Assembly (NCBI GenBank): GCA_947589315.1
Contig: CANPZE010000014.1
Location: 1 to 62,770 of the forward strand
Direction of reading: 5' to 3'
Length of the DNA: 62,770 bases
From: an uncultured Lachnospiraceae bacterium
GTDB lineage: Bacteria; Bacillota; Clostridia; Lachnospirales; Lachnospiraceae
Below, piece by piece: positions 50,591-59,550 of this stretch. Below the pieces are notes generated by a model. It was given only the letters and a program-made list of their open reading frames with translations. It searched no databases and was not told the DNA's origin. Made by a program: the position numbers and the translations under genes. How positions within the stretch are numbered: the stretch's first letter is position 1; every line of letters starts with the position of its first letter.

Positions 50591-53017
50591 TTATTTTATC
50601 TTGATATTCTTAACAGCAGGGATATATAAAGATTTGCTGGCCGTAACCGTAATCTTATCCTTTTTCTTCAGCTTATTTGCCAGTTTGATAATGATTTTTC
50701 CTTTTTTATTCTTCTTGGCAGAATAAGTAATGGTTTTTACCTTTTTCTTTCCCTTCTTGATGATCTTGCGGCTTACTGTCACTGTGACCTTCGCCTTCTT
50801 GTTCGTTACCACTTTGATCTGTTTCTTCCCTTTCTTGGCGGTAACCTTTAATTTACAGGTAACCGTTGGCATCCCGATACAGGTAGGGGGTGAATCTGTA
50901 GCTCCCACCTGGGAACCGGTGGAGGGATCCGGAACCGGTGAAGTGCCAGGATCTGGAACCGGTGAAGTGCCAGGATCCGGAACCGGCGAAACGCCAGGAT
51001 CCGGTGTCATTGTTGGAGAGTCCGATGGCGGAGTAGAGGGCTGCTCCCCGGCCGGCGCCGATGGCGTTGGACTCGTTGGAAGTATCCCAGAGCTTCCTTT
51101 GATCTTCGCCATGGTAGTCTCTGTCCAGCTTAAAATATTGGGGATCGCCTGCGCGCGGTTCTGCACAAATCCAACAATGCAAGCATGGCTGGCATAGCCG
51201 CCATTAATAGAATTATTGGCATTATAGGTTTTTTCTACATTATACCGGGCAAAGAACTGATCATATAACGGCTTATACGTGTCTCTGTACTGATCACAGA
51301 CAGCTATTGCCGTATCCGCCTTAAAATTATTTTCCGATAGGCCCGTAAGGGTATTGGCAAAGTCTGCCCGGAACGTATCGTTTGTCATGCAATAGGCAAA
51401 CATCAGCACCACAGGATTACTGGTACTGGCGTCCAGCAGGCCATATTCCTTATAATTGTCCTCTGCCATAGTATTCGTTCCGGCATCACTCGCCCCGCTC
51501 ACGCCGCCAAAATCCATATCATAGAAGCAGAACCTCCAACGTCCATCCCCATATGGATTGCCATCTTCCTTCTGCGTCACCTTCCAGACAGACCAGTTCT
51601 TTCCCGGCCAATCCCATTTGTTATTGATCCAGACATTCACAGCAAAATAATCCCGGACAGAGTCCACATCAACCAATTGGGCAAAGGCATCATAATCCTC
51701 CTGGCTGTCCAGGTTTTCATGAGTCCGGAAGAACTCCAGCAGATCCCGGAAATAATAGCTGACATCGGTCTCCCCTGCCGGCAGTTCCCCTTCATCCAGT
51801 TTATAACCGATCGCCTCGGACTCTGCATCCCCTTTATAGATCACTACATTGTCCTTATTGACCCCATGCGTTTCTTCAAAATAATTGTTATCATATTCCT
51901 CCTGAAGAATATAAATCCCCCAGTATTCTCCATTCAGATAGACTACGCAGGCCCGGGAAGCCTGATTCTCACAGTTCAGGTCCCGTATCAGGGACTGCCA
52001 GTAAGCATCGCTGAATTTAGTAGTAAATGCGCAATTGCCGCCGTTTCGCAGCGTCAGCTTTTTGTACTTGCCAATCGTCTCCCCATTATCATTCTTTGCT
52101 ATGTCGCCAAAAAATTCGTATTTAAAATTCTTCTTGCCATAATCCTCTCTGGCATAAAGCCTCAGGCTTTTCTGCAGATCGGAACGGGAATAATTCCCCT
52201 GGATGCGGATTCCGCAATCCTGCCCTAATTTTAATTCTGTCGTTTCCCCATTACTTTCAAAATAGTCTACATGCGCAGGACGTTCCCAATCCTTGCCCTT
52301 CTGCTTGTAGTTGGCGTCCAGGCTTCTGGCTACATCCGTTGCATTCCAGTCGGAAATGCTGTCCCTCTTCAGATATTCCTCTAACGCCTTATCAAAAATA
52401 TTTCCATGGACGTAGATCCCTCTCTCCGGATCAAAGAAGTCCTCTTTCTGAACCGCAATAGACATAATGGACAGATCCATGCCTGCCGCCTCGCAGCTTT
52501 CCTTGATCCCATGGATATGATCTGCCATCTCTCCCACAAAATATGTATGGGACTGTACCTCAGAGTAATTCCCTGCGCTGTCCTGGGATACCGCCCGCAC
52601 TACTGTGATCTTATCCACCTTGCTATCCTCGGGAGGGCTTATTGTACTGACAAACTTTTTATTTGCCTTGTCCCATCTGACATTGGCGGAGTCAAACAAC
52701 CCCGGATCGAACGCCGACAATACATTGGGATCCCCCGACCGGTCCCTGATCGGTATAGGCGCCGTGTATTTTTCTCTTGTACTATTGTCGTCCGCCGGAT
52801 TACTGCCGTCCATCGTATAATAAATCGTATCTCCCCCGGCAGACAGTGTCAGGTCAAATTCCTGTGCGTACACACCGCTCTCTGCAGAAAAAGTCAATCC
52901 CGCAGTCTCCTCTGCTGCAGCCACCGGTACTGCTCCCGGACTTCCCCAGCCCCAAGCCGCTGCCGTAAGCGCAATAGCAGCCAGGCCTGCCCTGATGATC
53001 CCTGTCCTATGTCTCAT
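50591..53017 (-). CDS. CotH kinase family protein with chitobiase-like domain
   Basis: An 808-residue secreted protein. A signal peptide (residues 1-35) is followed by a chitobiase/beta-hexosaminidase C-terminal-like domain (about 40-130: GGDTIYYTMDGSNPADD), and a CotH kinase domain (about 180-620) with IRIQGNYSRSDLQKSLRLYA, LRNGGNCAFTTKFSD, and WRFCFYDMDFGG. Next come a Pro/Ser/Thr linker with PDPGTSPV repeats (about 670-710) and a lysine-rich beta domain to the end. CotH kinases phosphorylate serines of spore coat proteins, but exported relatives with carbohydrate-binding modules also occur outside spore formation. An AAGGAGG site and a consensus-like promoter precede it. Confidence 0.9.
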   Translation of the reverse strand: MRHRTGIIRAGLAAIALTAAAWGWGSPGAVPVAAAEETAGLTFSAESGVYAQEFDLTLSAGGDTIYYTMDGSNPADDNSTREKYTAPIPIRDRSGDPNVLSAFDPGLFDSANVRWDKANKKFVSTISPPEDSKVDKITVVRAVSQDSAGNYSEVQSHTYFVGEMADHIHGIKESCEAAGMDLSIMSIAVQKEDFFDPERGIYVHGNIFDKALEEYLKRDSISDWNATDVARSLDANYKQKGKDWERPAHVDYFESNGETTELKLGQDCGIRIQGNYSRSDLQKSLRLYAREDYGKKNFKYEFFGDIAKNDNGETIGKYKKLTLRNGGNCAFTTKFSDAYWQSLIRDLNCENQASRACVVYLNGEYWGIYILQEEYDNNYFEETHGVNKDNVVIYKGDAESEAIGYKLDEGELPAGETDVSYYFRDLLEFFRTHENLDSQEDYDAFAQLVDVDSVRDYFAVNVWINNKWDWPGKNWSVWKVTQKEDGNPYGDGRWRFCFYDMDFGGVSGASDAGTNTMAEDNYKEYGLLDASTSNPVVLMFAYCMTNDTFRADFANTLTGLSENNFKADTAIAVCDQYRDTYKPLYDQFFARYNVEKTYNANNSINGGYASHACIVGFVQNRAQAIPNILSWTETTMAKIKGSSGILPTSPTPSAPAGEQPSTPPSDSPTMTPDPGVSPVPDPGTSPVPDPGTSPVPDPSTGSQVGATDSPPTCIGMPTVTCKLKVTAKKGKKQIKVVTNKKAKVTVTVSRKIIKKGKKKVKTITYSAKKNKKGKIIIKLANKLKKKDKITVTASKSLYIPAVKNIKIK
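50925..51004 (-). repeat. 24-bp tandem repeat in CotH gene
   Basis: Three full 24-bp units (50925-50948, 50949-50972, 50973-50996) and a partial fourth, each starting GGATCC or GGATCT on the plus strand. They encode the PDPGTSPV repeat between the kinase and the C-terminal domain. Confidence 0.85.
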
Positions 53018-53100
53018 TCCATACCTCCTTTTCCAGGGCTTTACGCCCCATCGCTGCCAGTCCCATCCTGCACTGGCCTACCTAAATATAGTTAAGCATT

Positions 53101-53129
53101 ATTATATCGAAATAGTAAAAATGAGACAA
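53101..53129 (-). promoter_or_regulatory. Sigma-A type promoter for CotH gene
   Basis: Minus strand TTGTCT (53129-53124), 17-nt spacer, TATAAT (53106-53101), about 84 nt before the CotH ATG. A vegetative-type promoter argues against strict mother-cell expression. Confidence 0.65.
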
Positions 53130-53183
53130 TGTTTTTATTATAAATAATCTACACGAATAATTAGATATTTCCTCTCATAAAAG

Positions 53184-54137
53184 TTATTTTTTTAGCCTGC
53201 CATATACCTTACGGGCATCTTGGATATGGTATTGCTCTGTCTTATGATCGCCCTCTGCTCCTGCTGTTACCAGGATGTACTCCCGATCCTGCACATTGCC
53301 CAGGCTGGCCAGGCAAAGTCCCGCCTGACCGGTGTAGCCCGTCTTGCCGCCCAGAAGAGTTCCCTGCTCCAGCAGATCCTTCCCGCCCTCCTGATACAAT
53401 GTGCTGTAAAAGGTAAAGCCCTCTGGGTGGAGATTGGTGGGCGGCACGCTGTAACGCCAGCTGGTAAACACTTCCCGAAATTCTTCCCTCCCCAGGCAAG
53501 ACTGCAGCAGGCAGGCTATATCCTCTACTGTAGAATAATGCTGCGGGTCATGCAGTCCCGTACAGTTGCAGAAATGAGTATGCCGGAGACCTATTTGCTG
53601 CGCCCTCTCATTCATTAATTCTACAAAGGCCTCCTCACTCCCGGAAATATAATCAGCCAGCGCAAGGCAGCATTCCCCTCCGGAGGGAAGGAGCAAGCCA
53701 TACAGCAAATCCTTTACTCTTACCTCCTCCCCTTCCTCAAATCCCGCCAGAGAAGCATTCTGCTGATAAAGGCCCGGATAAATATCTGGCGGCATGGTCA
53801 GCCGGCTGTCCAATTCCGGCACACGCTCTATCGTCAATAAGGCCGTCATTAATTTTGTTAAAGAAGCCGGATAGATCCTGCCACTCCCCCTTTTCTCCGC
53901 AAGTATCTCTCCCGTTTCTGCATCCAGCAGTACCGCATAGGGACTGTTCAGCCCTTTCAGTACCTTCCCATAGGAAGACTCTGTCCCCGGCAACGTCCCT
54001 CCCTGCTCCCTCACACTCCCCTGAAAGCCAGCGAGCCGGGAGGGAAGCAGCCCTTGCTCTCCCAGGAGAAAAATCCTTACCGCCCCCAGGCAGAACATCA
54101 GTGTCCCCAGCAATAACAGAATCCTTTTTTCTTTCAT
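53184..54137 (-). CDS. D-alanyl-D-alanine carboxypeptidase (S11 family)
   Basis: A 317-residue S11 penicillin-binding protein. A signal/anchor (residues 5-27) is followed by SxxK in YPASLTKLM, the second motif as PSGGECC (SGG where SxN is usual), and KTG in LGGKTGYTG. It is shorter than the 584-residue carboxypeptidase at 28386-30140 and has no C-terminal anchor. It trims D-Ala from stem peptides. It is transcribed divergently from the VanR/VanS-like genes 190 nt away, which may control it. The SGG variant should be checked for catalytic effect. Confidence 0.9.
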   Translation of the reverse strand: MKEKRILLLLGTLMFCLGAVRIFLLGEQGLLPSRLAGFQGSVREQGGTLPGTESSYGKVLKGLNSPYAVLLDAETGEILAEKRGSGRIYPASLTKLMTALLTIERVPELDSRLTMPPDIYPGLYQQNASLAGFEEGEEVRVKDLLYGLLLPSGGECCLALADYISGSEEAFVELMNERAQQIGLRHTHFCNCTGLHDPQHYSTVEDIACLLQSCLGREEFREVFTSWRYSVPPTNLHPEGFTFYSTLYQEGGKDLLEQGTLLGGKTGYTGQAGLCLASLGNVQDREYILVTAGAEGDHKTEQYHIQDARKVYGRLKK

Positions 54138-54326
54138 CCTCTTCCACCTCTCCTTTTGCCATTATTGTAAGCCATCCTCCCTAAAATAGTTTTAATATCT
54201 CATTTCTCTTCTGATATTCTTTTCCTAAGCTACTTAAGGAAAATATTAATAAAATTATCAGAATTGATTAATCAAAATCTGTTACAATGGATGTAACGCC
54301 CATGACAGAAAGGAGAAGCATTCATT

Positions 54327-55028
54327 ATGAGTGAAAAGATACTGGTCGTAGATGATGAAAAAGAAATCGCTGATCTGGTCAGCTTATATTTAGAAAATGA
54401 AAATTTTACTGTTTATAAATACTATACCGCACAGGAGGCGCTGGAGTGCATCCGCCGGGAGCCTTTGGATCTGGCGATCCTGGATGTAATGCTGCCGGAT
54501 ATCGATGGCTTCCAGATCTGCAGGAACATTCGCGAAGAGCACACATATCCTGTGATCATGCTTACCGCCAAGGGAGAAGAGCTGGACAAGATTACCGGGC
54601 TGACCCTGGGGGCCGATGACTATATCACCAAACCATTCCGGCCCTTAGAGCTGGTAGCGCGGGTGAAGGCCCAGCTGCGGCGTTACAAGCGTTACAACCC
54701 GGGAAATGACATGGAGAAAGAAGAGGATATCCTAATTCACTCCGGCCTTGTCCTGAATATCAGAACCCACGAATGTACATTAAATGAAAAAGCCCTGTCC
54801 CTGACTCCCACAGAATTTTCCATTTTGCGGATTCTCTGCCAGAATAAGGGAAATGTCGTGAGCGCGGAGGAACTGTTCCACCAGATCTGGGGAGACGAAT
54901 ATTTCGATAAATCCAACAACAGCATTACCGTACACATCCGCCATCTGCGGGAGAAAATGGGGGATTCCTTTGAAGAGCCAAAATATATCAAGACAGTCTG
55001 GGGGTGTGGTTATAAAATTGAAAAATAA
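54327..55028 (+). CDS. VanR-like OmpR-family response regulator
   Basis: A 233-residue response regulator. The receiver domain has ILVVDDEKEIADLV (acidic pair) and the phospho-accepting aspartate in ILDVMLPDIDGFQ; T and K sites are in MLTAKG and YITKPFRPLE. The C-terminal winged helix-turn-helix ends WGCGYKIEK. It resembles VanR of vancomycin-type systems most closely of the families I know, but such regulators are also widespread outside resistance loci. The stop overlaps the kinase start. Upstream is a 12-bp palindrome (54264-54275). Confidence 0.88.
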   Translation: MSEKILVVDDEKEIADLVSLYLENENFTVYKYYTAQEALECIRREPLDLAILDVMLPDIDGFQICRNIREEHTYPVIMLTAKGEELDKITGLTLGADDYITKPFRPLELVARVKAQLRRYKRYNPGNDMEKEEDILIHSGLVLNIRTHECTLNEKALSLTPTEFSILRILCQNKGNVVSAEELFHQIWGDEYFDKSNNSITVHIRHLREKMGDSFEEPKYIKTVWGCGYKIEK

Positions 55029-56154
55029 AATTTCAAGCTCTGTAAAAATATTTGCCTCTTTTTTGACGGGGCTGGTCCTGTGCTATCTTTTGTATTATCT
55101 GTTTGATGTGGTATGGAACGGCTTTTTCCTCGATTGGTTTACCCCACGCTATACAATAGTGCGAAATATCATCGATGTCGATACCGGAGAGACAGGCATT
55201 ATCTTTGACCCAATGTGGCCAGAGATCAAACGGCTGCTTTTTATCGTCCTCTGCGTCATGGTAGTATTGATCATGAGCATCGTTTTCTTAACAGCGCACA
55301 TTCACGCCAGACACAGGGTAGAGCAGAGTGTCCGCCTTTCTGGAGAGATGATCCGTACATTTATGAACCGGGACGGAGAGGCAACAGAGATCTTCCCCGA
55401 TGAATATTCTCCGATCTCTACCCAGATGGTTCAGATCAAATATGCCATGCAACATCACGAACAGGCGCTGCGGGAGGAAGCCAGCCGTAAAAACGACCTG
55501 ATCACCTATCTGGCTCACGACCTGAAAACGCCCCTCACCTCTGTGATCGGCTACCTGAGCCTGATCAATGAAGCCCCGGACATGCCTGCCCAGCAGCGCA
55601 CAAAATATATCAGCCTCACACTGGATAAGGCCAATCGTTTGGAATCCCTGGTCAATGAGTTCTTTGAGATTACGCGGTACAATCTTCAGCAGATCGTGCT
55701 GGAAAAGGAAACCTTCGACCTCCACTATATGCTGATACAGCTGGCCGATGAATTCTATCCGATCTTGAACGCCCATGGCAACCATGCCTGTATCCACTGC
55801 GGCGAAGACATTACCTTGTACGGGGATTCCCATATGCTGGCCCGCGTATTTAATAATATCCTGAAAAACGCCATCGCCTACAGCTATGCCGATACCCCTA
55901 TTGATATCAGGGTAGAAACTCAGAATTCCCAGGTCTGCATTTCCTTCTCCAACCAGGGGAAGACTATTCCCCAACAAAAGCTGGACACGATTTTTGAAAA
56001 ATTCTTCCGTCTGGACGATGCCCGCACCAGTAACAGCGGAGGCGCAGGATTGGGGCTGGCCATTGCCCGGGAGATTGTCACCCTCCACGGAGGAACCATC
56101 CAGGCCAGCAGCCAGGACGAGATCACTACGTTCCAGGTAACGCTCCCCCGCTAA
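55018..56154 (+). CDS. VanS-like sensor histidine kinase
   Basis: A kinase of about 378 residues with two membrane helices (about residues 12-30 and 77-96) framing a short extracytoplasmic loop, then a HAMP-like linker, a phospho-acceptor histidine in YLAHDLKTPLTSVIGYLSL and an ATPase domain with NILKNAIAYS (N box) and GAGLGLAIA (G2 box). It pairs with the overlapping VanR-like regulator. The TTG at 55018 gives the best N-terminus (MKNKISSS); a GTG at 55006 is possible. Its operon continues into spoVFA only after a 49-nt gap and separate promoter. The sensed signal is unknown. Confidence 0.87.
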   Translation: MKNKISSSVKIFASFLTGLVLCYLLYYLFDVVWNGFFLDWFTPRYTIVRNIIDVDTGETGIIFDPMWPEIKRLLFIVLCVMVVLIMSIVFLTAHIHARHRVEQSVRLSGEMIRTFMNRDGEATEIFPDEYSPISTQMVQIKYAMQHHEQALREEASRKNDLITYLAHDLKTPLTSVIGYLSLINEAPDMPAQQRTKYISLTLDKANRLESLVNEFFEITRYNLQQIVLEKETFDLHYMLIQLADEFYPILNAHGNHACIHCGEDITLYGDSHMLARVFNNILKNAIAYSYADTPIDIRVETQNSQVCISFSNQGKTIPQQKLDTIFEKFFRLDDARTSNSGGAGLGLAIAREIVTLHGGTIQASSQDEITTFQVTLPR

Positions 56155-56167
56155 GCTTCATATATTA
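56140..56167 (+). promoter_or_regulatory. Sigma-K-type promoter for spoVFAB
   Basis: AC (56140-56141), 17-nt spacer, CATATATTA (56159-56167), matching the sigma-K pattern AC-N16/17-CATAnnnTA. In Bacillus, spoVF is transcribed by sigma-K in the mother cell. The element overlaps the end of the kinase gene. Confidence 0.5.
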
Positions 56168-56203
56168 GTATGTATTCATATTGCTCTAAGAACGGAGGCG
56201 TCT

Positions 56204-56983
56204 ATGAAACCAATCCATTTTCTGATATTAGGTACAGAGAGCCGCCAGCTCTATCTGCGCAAGCTCCTGATCCAACGAGGTTATACGGTTACTGCCAGTG
56301 AGGACTGGCTGCCGGGAGACTATCAATGCATCCTCCTTCCCGTCCCCAAGACCGGCAGATATCTCTCTGCGGTCCTCCCTCAGCTATCGGAAGGACAGAC
56401 TGTATTTGGCTGTAATTTTCCGGAGCAGCTGCAGCGTCAGGGAGAACTCCAGGGCGTTCGTTTTGTCGATTATATGAAGGGGGAAGGAATCGCCAGCCGG
56501 AACGCCATTGCTACAGCGGAGGGCGCCATTGCAGAAGCGCTCCTCAGCGCCAGTCAGAGCCTCCATGGCAGCCACAGTGTTGTCTTCGGCTACGGCCATT
56601 GCGGAGAAGTCCTGGCCGCCAAGCTTCACGCTTTAGAAAGCCAGGTTACTGTCCTGGACCGGAAGCCCCAGCAACGCGCCCGGGCGATGGCGCAGGGCTG
56701 CAGCGCCAAAGATCTGCTGGATCAGAATGCATTGGCAGAACTGCTGCCCCAGGCCGATTTTGTGTTTAACACCATCCCCGCCCCTGTGGTCAATGCCTCC
56801 CTGCTGCAGCAGATGAACCAGGATGTGGTCATTATTGACATCGCTTCCCGGCCGGGAGGCGTAGACTATGAATACTGCCAGCAACAGGGACTTCATGCAA
56901 AATTATGTCTGGGATTGCCAGGAAAATATGCACCAAAATCCTCCGCCGGGATATTATTAGAAGTAATAGAAAATATACTTTGA
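56204..56983 (+). CDS. spoVFA: Dipicolinate synthase subunit A
   Basis: A 259-residue SpoVFA (DpaA), the NAD(P)-binding oxidoreductase half of dipicolinate synthase. The dinucleotide loop is VFGYGHCGEVLA (G129-G131-G134). The N-terminal half (FLILGTESRQLYLRKLL, DWLPGDYQCILLPVPKTGRY) is typical. With SpoVFB it converts a lysine-pathway intermediate to dipicolinic acid in the mother cell for spore heat resistance. GGAGG lies 5 nt before the ATG. It is a little shorter than Bacillus SpoVFA (about 297 residues). Confidence 0.93.
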   Translation: MKPIHFLILGTESRQLYLRKLLIQRGYTVTASEDWLPGDYQCILLPVPKTGRYLSAVLPQLSEGQTVFGCNFPEQLQRQGELQGVRFVDYMKGEGIASRNAIATAEGAIAEALLSASQSLHGSHSVVFGYGHCGEVLAAKLHALESQVTVLDRKPQQRARAMAQGCSAKDLLDQNALAELLPQADFVFNTIPAPVVNASLLQQMNQDVVIIDIASRPGGVDYEYCQQQGLHAKLCLGLPGKYAPKSSAGILLEVIENIL

Positions 56984-56997
56984 GGAGGTTTTGCATT

Positions 56998-57621
56998 ATG
57001 GGCAAAGAAGAGCAGCGCACCCACACCATCGGCTTTGCCATCACAGGCTCTTTTTGCACCTATGATAAAATTAAGACCGTAATACAACAGCTGTCCCGGG
57101 AAGGGCACCGGGTTATTCCTATTTTCTCCGATAAAGCTCAGCAGATTGATTGCCGTTTTGGCATTGCCAAGGAATTCATCGCACAGATCCAGGAAATCAC
57201 CGGCGAGAAAGGAATCTTCTCCATTCAGGAGGCTGAGCCTATTGGTCCCAAGGCTTATCTGGACATTCTGGTCATCGCTCCCTGCACCGGCAATACAATG
57301 GCAAAGCTATGCGCCGGCATTACGGATTCTCCCGTCCTGATGGCCGCAAAGGCGCATCTGCGCAACGAAAAGCCCCTGGTGATCGCTGTATCTACGAACG
57401 ATGCACTGGGAGCTAATCTGAAAAATATCGGCGAGCTGATCAAGACTAAGGATATTTATTTTGTCCCCTTCGGTCAGGATGATCCCGACAGGAAACCAAA
57501 ATCGATGGTAGCCCATGTAGATCTCATCCCTGCCACCATCCAGGAGGCGCTGGAGGGCAGGCAGCTGCAGCCAGTGGTACAGTCCCCCTTTCCCACCGGC
57601 GCCCAGGGAGCCTGCCATTGA
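56998..57621 (+). CDS. spoVFB: Dipicolinate synthase subunit B
   Basis: A 207-residue SpoVFB (DpaB), a flavoprotein-like partner. GFAITGSFCTYDKI is the flavin-binding N-terminus, and VIAPCTGNTMAKLCAGITDSPV is conserved in the family. ATG at 56998 follows GAGGAGG and starts 14 nt after spoVFA ends, so the two are co-transcribed and made in equal amounts. It completes dipicolinate synthesis in the mother cell. It ends 1 bp from the convergent asnB-like gene. Confidence 0.93.
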   Translation: MGKEEQRTHTIGFAITGSFCTYDKIKTVIQQLSREGHRVIPIFSDKAQQIDCRFGIAKEFIAQIQEITGEKGIFSIQEAEPIGPKAYLDILVIAPCTGNTMAKLCAGITDSPVLMAAKAHLRNEKPLVIAVSTNDALGANLKNIGELIKTKDIYFVPFGQDDPDRKPKSMVAHVDLIPATIQEALEGRQLQPVVQSPFPTGAQGACH

Positions 57622-57622
57622 A

Positions 57623-59482
57623 TCAATGATTCCAATGAATATTCACCTGATATTTTTTTATAAAATAGTTGATCTGTAACAGATATGCTATCATCTGTGG
57701 CCCTGCCATCAACTGGCCATACCAGGGCGCCCCATAATCCTTTGGATTGTCGAGGAACCGAGTAACTGCCGGGAGATCCAGAAGCTGATGCAGCGGGCTA
57801 TGGGAATCCTCTAACACCTCCCGCAGGCGTCCCGCCAGAAGTTCCTCATAATAAGGGTGATACGTCTTCGGATAAGGGCTTTTGCGGCGGAACAAAATCT
57901 CCTCCGGCAAAAGGCCCTTCGCCGACTGGCGTAGGATATTTTTCACCAGCCCGTCTTTTGCCTTCATTTCCCAGGGAATGTTAAATACATACTGCACCAG
58001 TGTTTTATCGGCAAAGGGCACCCTGGCCTCCAGACCGGAATACATGCTGGTACGGTCCATGCGGTTTAGCAGTGTCTGCATAAAGAATCGGATATTCAGA
58101 TAGCTGATGCGCCGCCGGTTGGTCTCCGTCTCATTCTCTCCGGGAAGCACATTAATCTCACTGACTGCCTTACTATATGCCTGGCGGACATAACCGTCCA
58201 TATCCAGGGCTTCTGTCACCTCCCGGCGCAGAAGCGCTTTTCTGGGCTCTAAGGAAGGCGTCCAGGGAAATGTGCCTGAGGAAAGCATATCCTCCCGATG
58301 GAACCAGGGATATCCGCCAAACACTTCATCTGCGCATTCTCCCGTCAGCACCACCTTGTGGGTACGGCTCACCTGGCTGCAGAAATACAGCAGCGAGGAA
58401 TCGATATCTGCCATGCAGGGCAGGTCATGGGCATCTACTGATTTGGTAAGATAATCCGCCTGGGTCTGATTGCTGCATTCCAGATAATGATGCCGGGATT
58501 GGAGAAAATCTACCATCTGGTCCACGTAAGGCCGGTCCTGGGAGGGCTGAAAGGAATTGGCCTTGAAATATTTGTCATTTTCTACAAAATCAAAGGAGTA
58601 GGTGATAAGCTGCTTTCCCTGCTCTTTCAGGCTGGCCCCGCACACAGCCGACACTACACTGGAATCCACTCCCCCAGATAGAAAGGTGCATATTTCCACA
58701 TCGGATACCATTTGCCTCCGAATGGCATCCTGCACCAGGAAAGAGGTTTTCTCGATGGTAGTCTCGTAAGAATCCAGATGCGGGCGGCTCTCCAGGCGAA
58801 AATACTCTGTCACATGGACGCCATACTCATTGCAGGTCATATATGTGCCGGGGCGCAGTTCCTGAAATCCCCTCAGCACACCGGATCCCGGCGTCCTGGC
58901 AGGCCCCAGGGATAACAATTCATTTAACCCGGATACGTCCAGCTCTGCTTTCACTCCCGGATAGGCCAGACAGCCCTTGATCTCTGACGCAAAGACCAAT
59001 GCTCCGTCACAAAAGGTATAAAAGAGCGGCTTTACCCCGAAGGGATCCCGGAACAAGGTGATGCTATCATGCCGCTCATCGTACACGGCAAAGGCAAAGA
59101 TCCCATCCACATCTTTTACAAAATCCGCCCCAAAGGTAAGAAAAGAAAGGAGAAGAACCTCCGTATCGGAGGTGGTCTCTATCTGACAGCCCAGCTCCAG
59201 AAGGCGTTCCCGCAGTTCCTGTGTATTGTATATTTCTCCATTATAGACAATGTGATAGGAGAATTCTCCCAGCTTCTTCGTCATCGGCTGGTGCCCTGCC
59301 TGCAGATCGATAATCGACAGCCGGGTATGCGCCAGCCCACAGTGGTCTGTCAACAGCTGCGCCTGTTCATCCGGCCCCCTGTGCCGCAGGCAGCTTCGCA
59401 TCTCCTCTAAAACATGTTCATAATCGGCCTTTTTCGCCAGATAAGATCCCTTTCTATCATAAAAACCAGAAATTCCACACAT
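57623..59482 (-). CDS. asnB: Asparagine synthetase (glutamine-hydrolysing)
   Basis: A 619-residue amidotransferase. The N-terminal nucleophile is C2 (MCGISGFY), so the start at 59482 is set: the upstream frame begins before this Met and would block the cysteine. It has an AGGAGG site. The glutaminase domain has RHRGPDEQ and AHTRLSIIDLQAGHQPM. The synthetase domain has LSGGVDSSVV (ATP PP-loop) and GECADEVFGGYPWF. It makes asparagine from aspartate and glutamine, or acts as an amide donor for a glycan or peptide in other settings. No asparagine-sensing leader was found. Confidence 0.92.
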   Translation of the reverse strand: MCGISGFYDRKGSYLAKKADYEHVLEEMRSCLRHRGPDEQAQLLTDHCGLAHTRLSIIDLQAGHQPMTKKLGEFSYHIVYNGEIYNTQELRERLLELGCQIETTSDTEVLLLSFLTFGADFVKDVDGIFAFAVYDERHDSITLFRDPFGVKPLFYTFCDGALVFASEIKGCLAYPGVKAELDVSGLNELLSLGPARTPGSGVLRGFQELRPGTYMTCNEYGVHVTEYFRLESRPHLDSYETTIEKTSFLVQDAIRRQMVSDVEICTFLSGGVDSSVVSAVCGASLKEQGKQLITYSFDFVENDKYFKANSFQPSQDRPYVDQMVDFLQSRHHYLECSNQTQADYLTKSVDAHDLPCMADIDSSLLYFCSQVSRTHKVVLTGECADEVFGGYPWFHREDMLSSGTFPWTPSLEPRKALLRREVTEALDMDGYVRQAYSKAVSEINVLPGENETETNRRRISYLNIRFFMQTLLNRMDRTSMYSGLEARVPFADKTLVQYVFNIPWEMKAKDGLVKNILRQSAKGLLPEEILFRRKSPYPKTYHPYYEELLAGRLREVLEDSHSPLHQLLDLPAVTRFLDNPKDYGAPWYGQLMAGPQMIAYLLQINYFIKKYQVNIHWNH

Positions 59483-59550
59483 TACTGTTTCCTTCCTCCT
59501 ACTTTCATAATCCGGCATATTGATATATTAGTATGTATTGGAAAGAAAAA

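Noticed and set aside
54264-54275. Palindrome TTGATTAATCAA upstream of the VanR-like gene
   Set aside because: A 12-bp AT-rich palindrome alone is weak evidence for an operator; left out as a feature.
56160-59539. 17-bp direct repeat ATATATTAGTATGTATT at 56160-56176 and 59523-59539
   Set aside because: AT-rich, so a chance match is plausible; neither copy bounds a mobile element, and the second does not fit a sigma-K site for its flanking genes.
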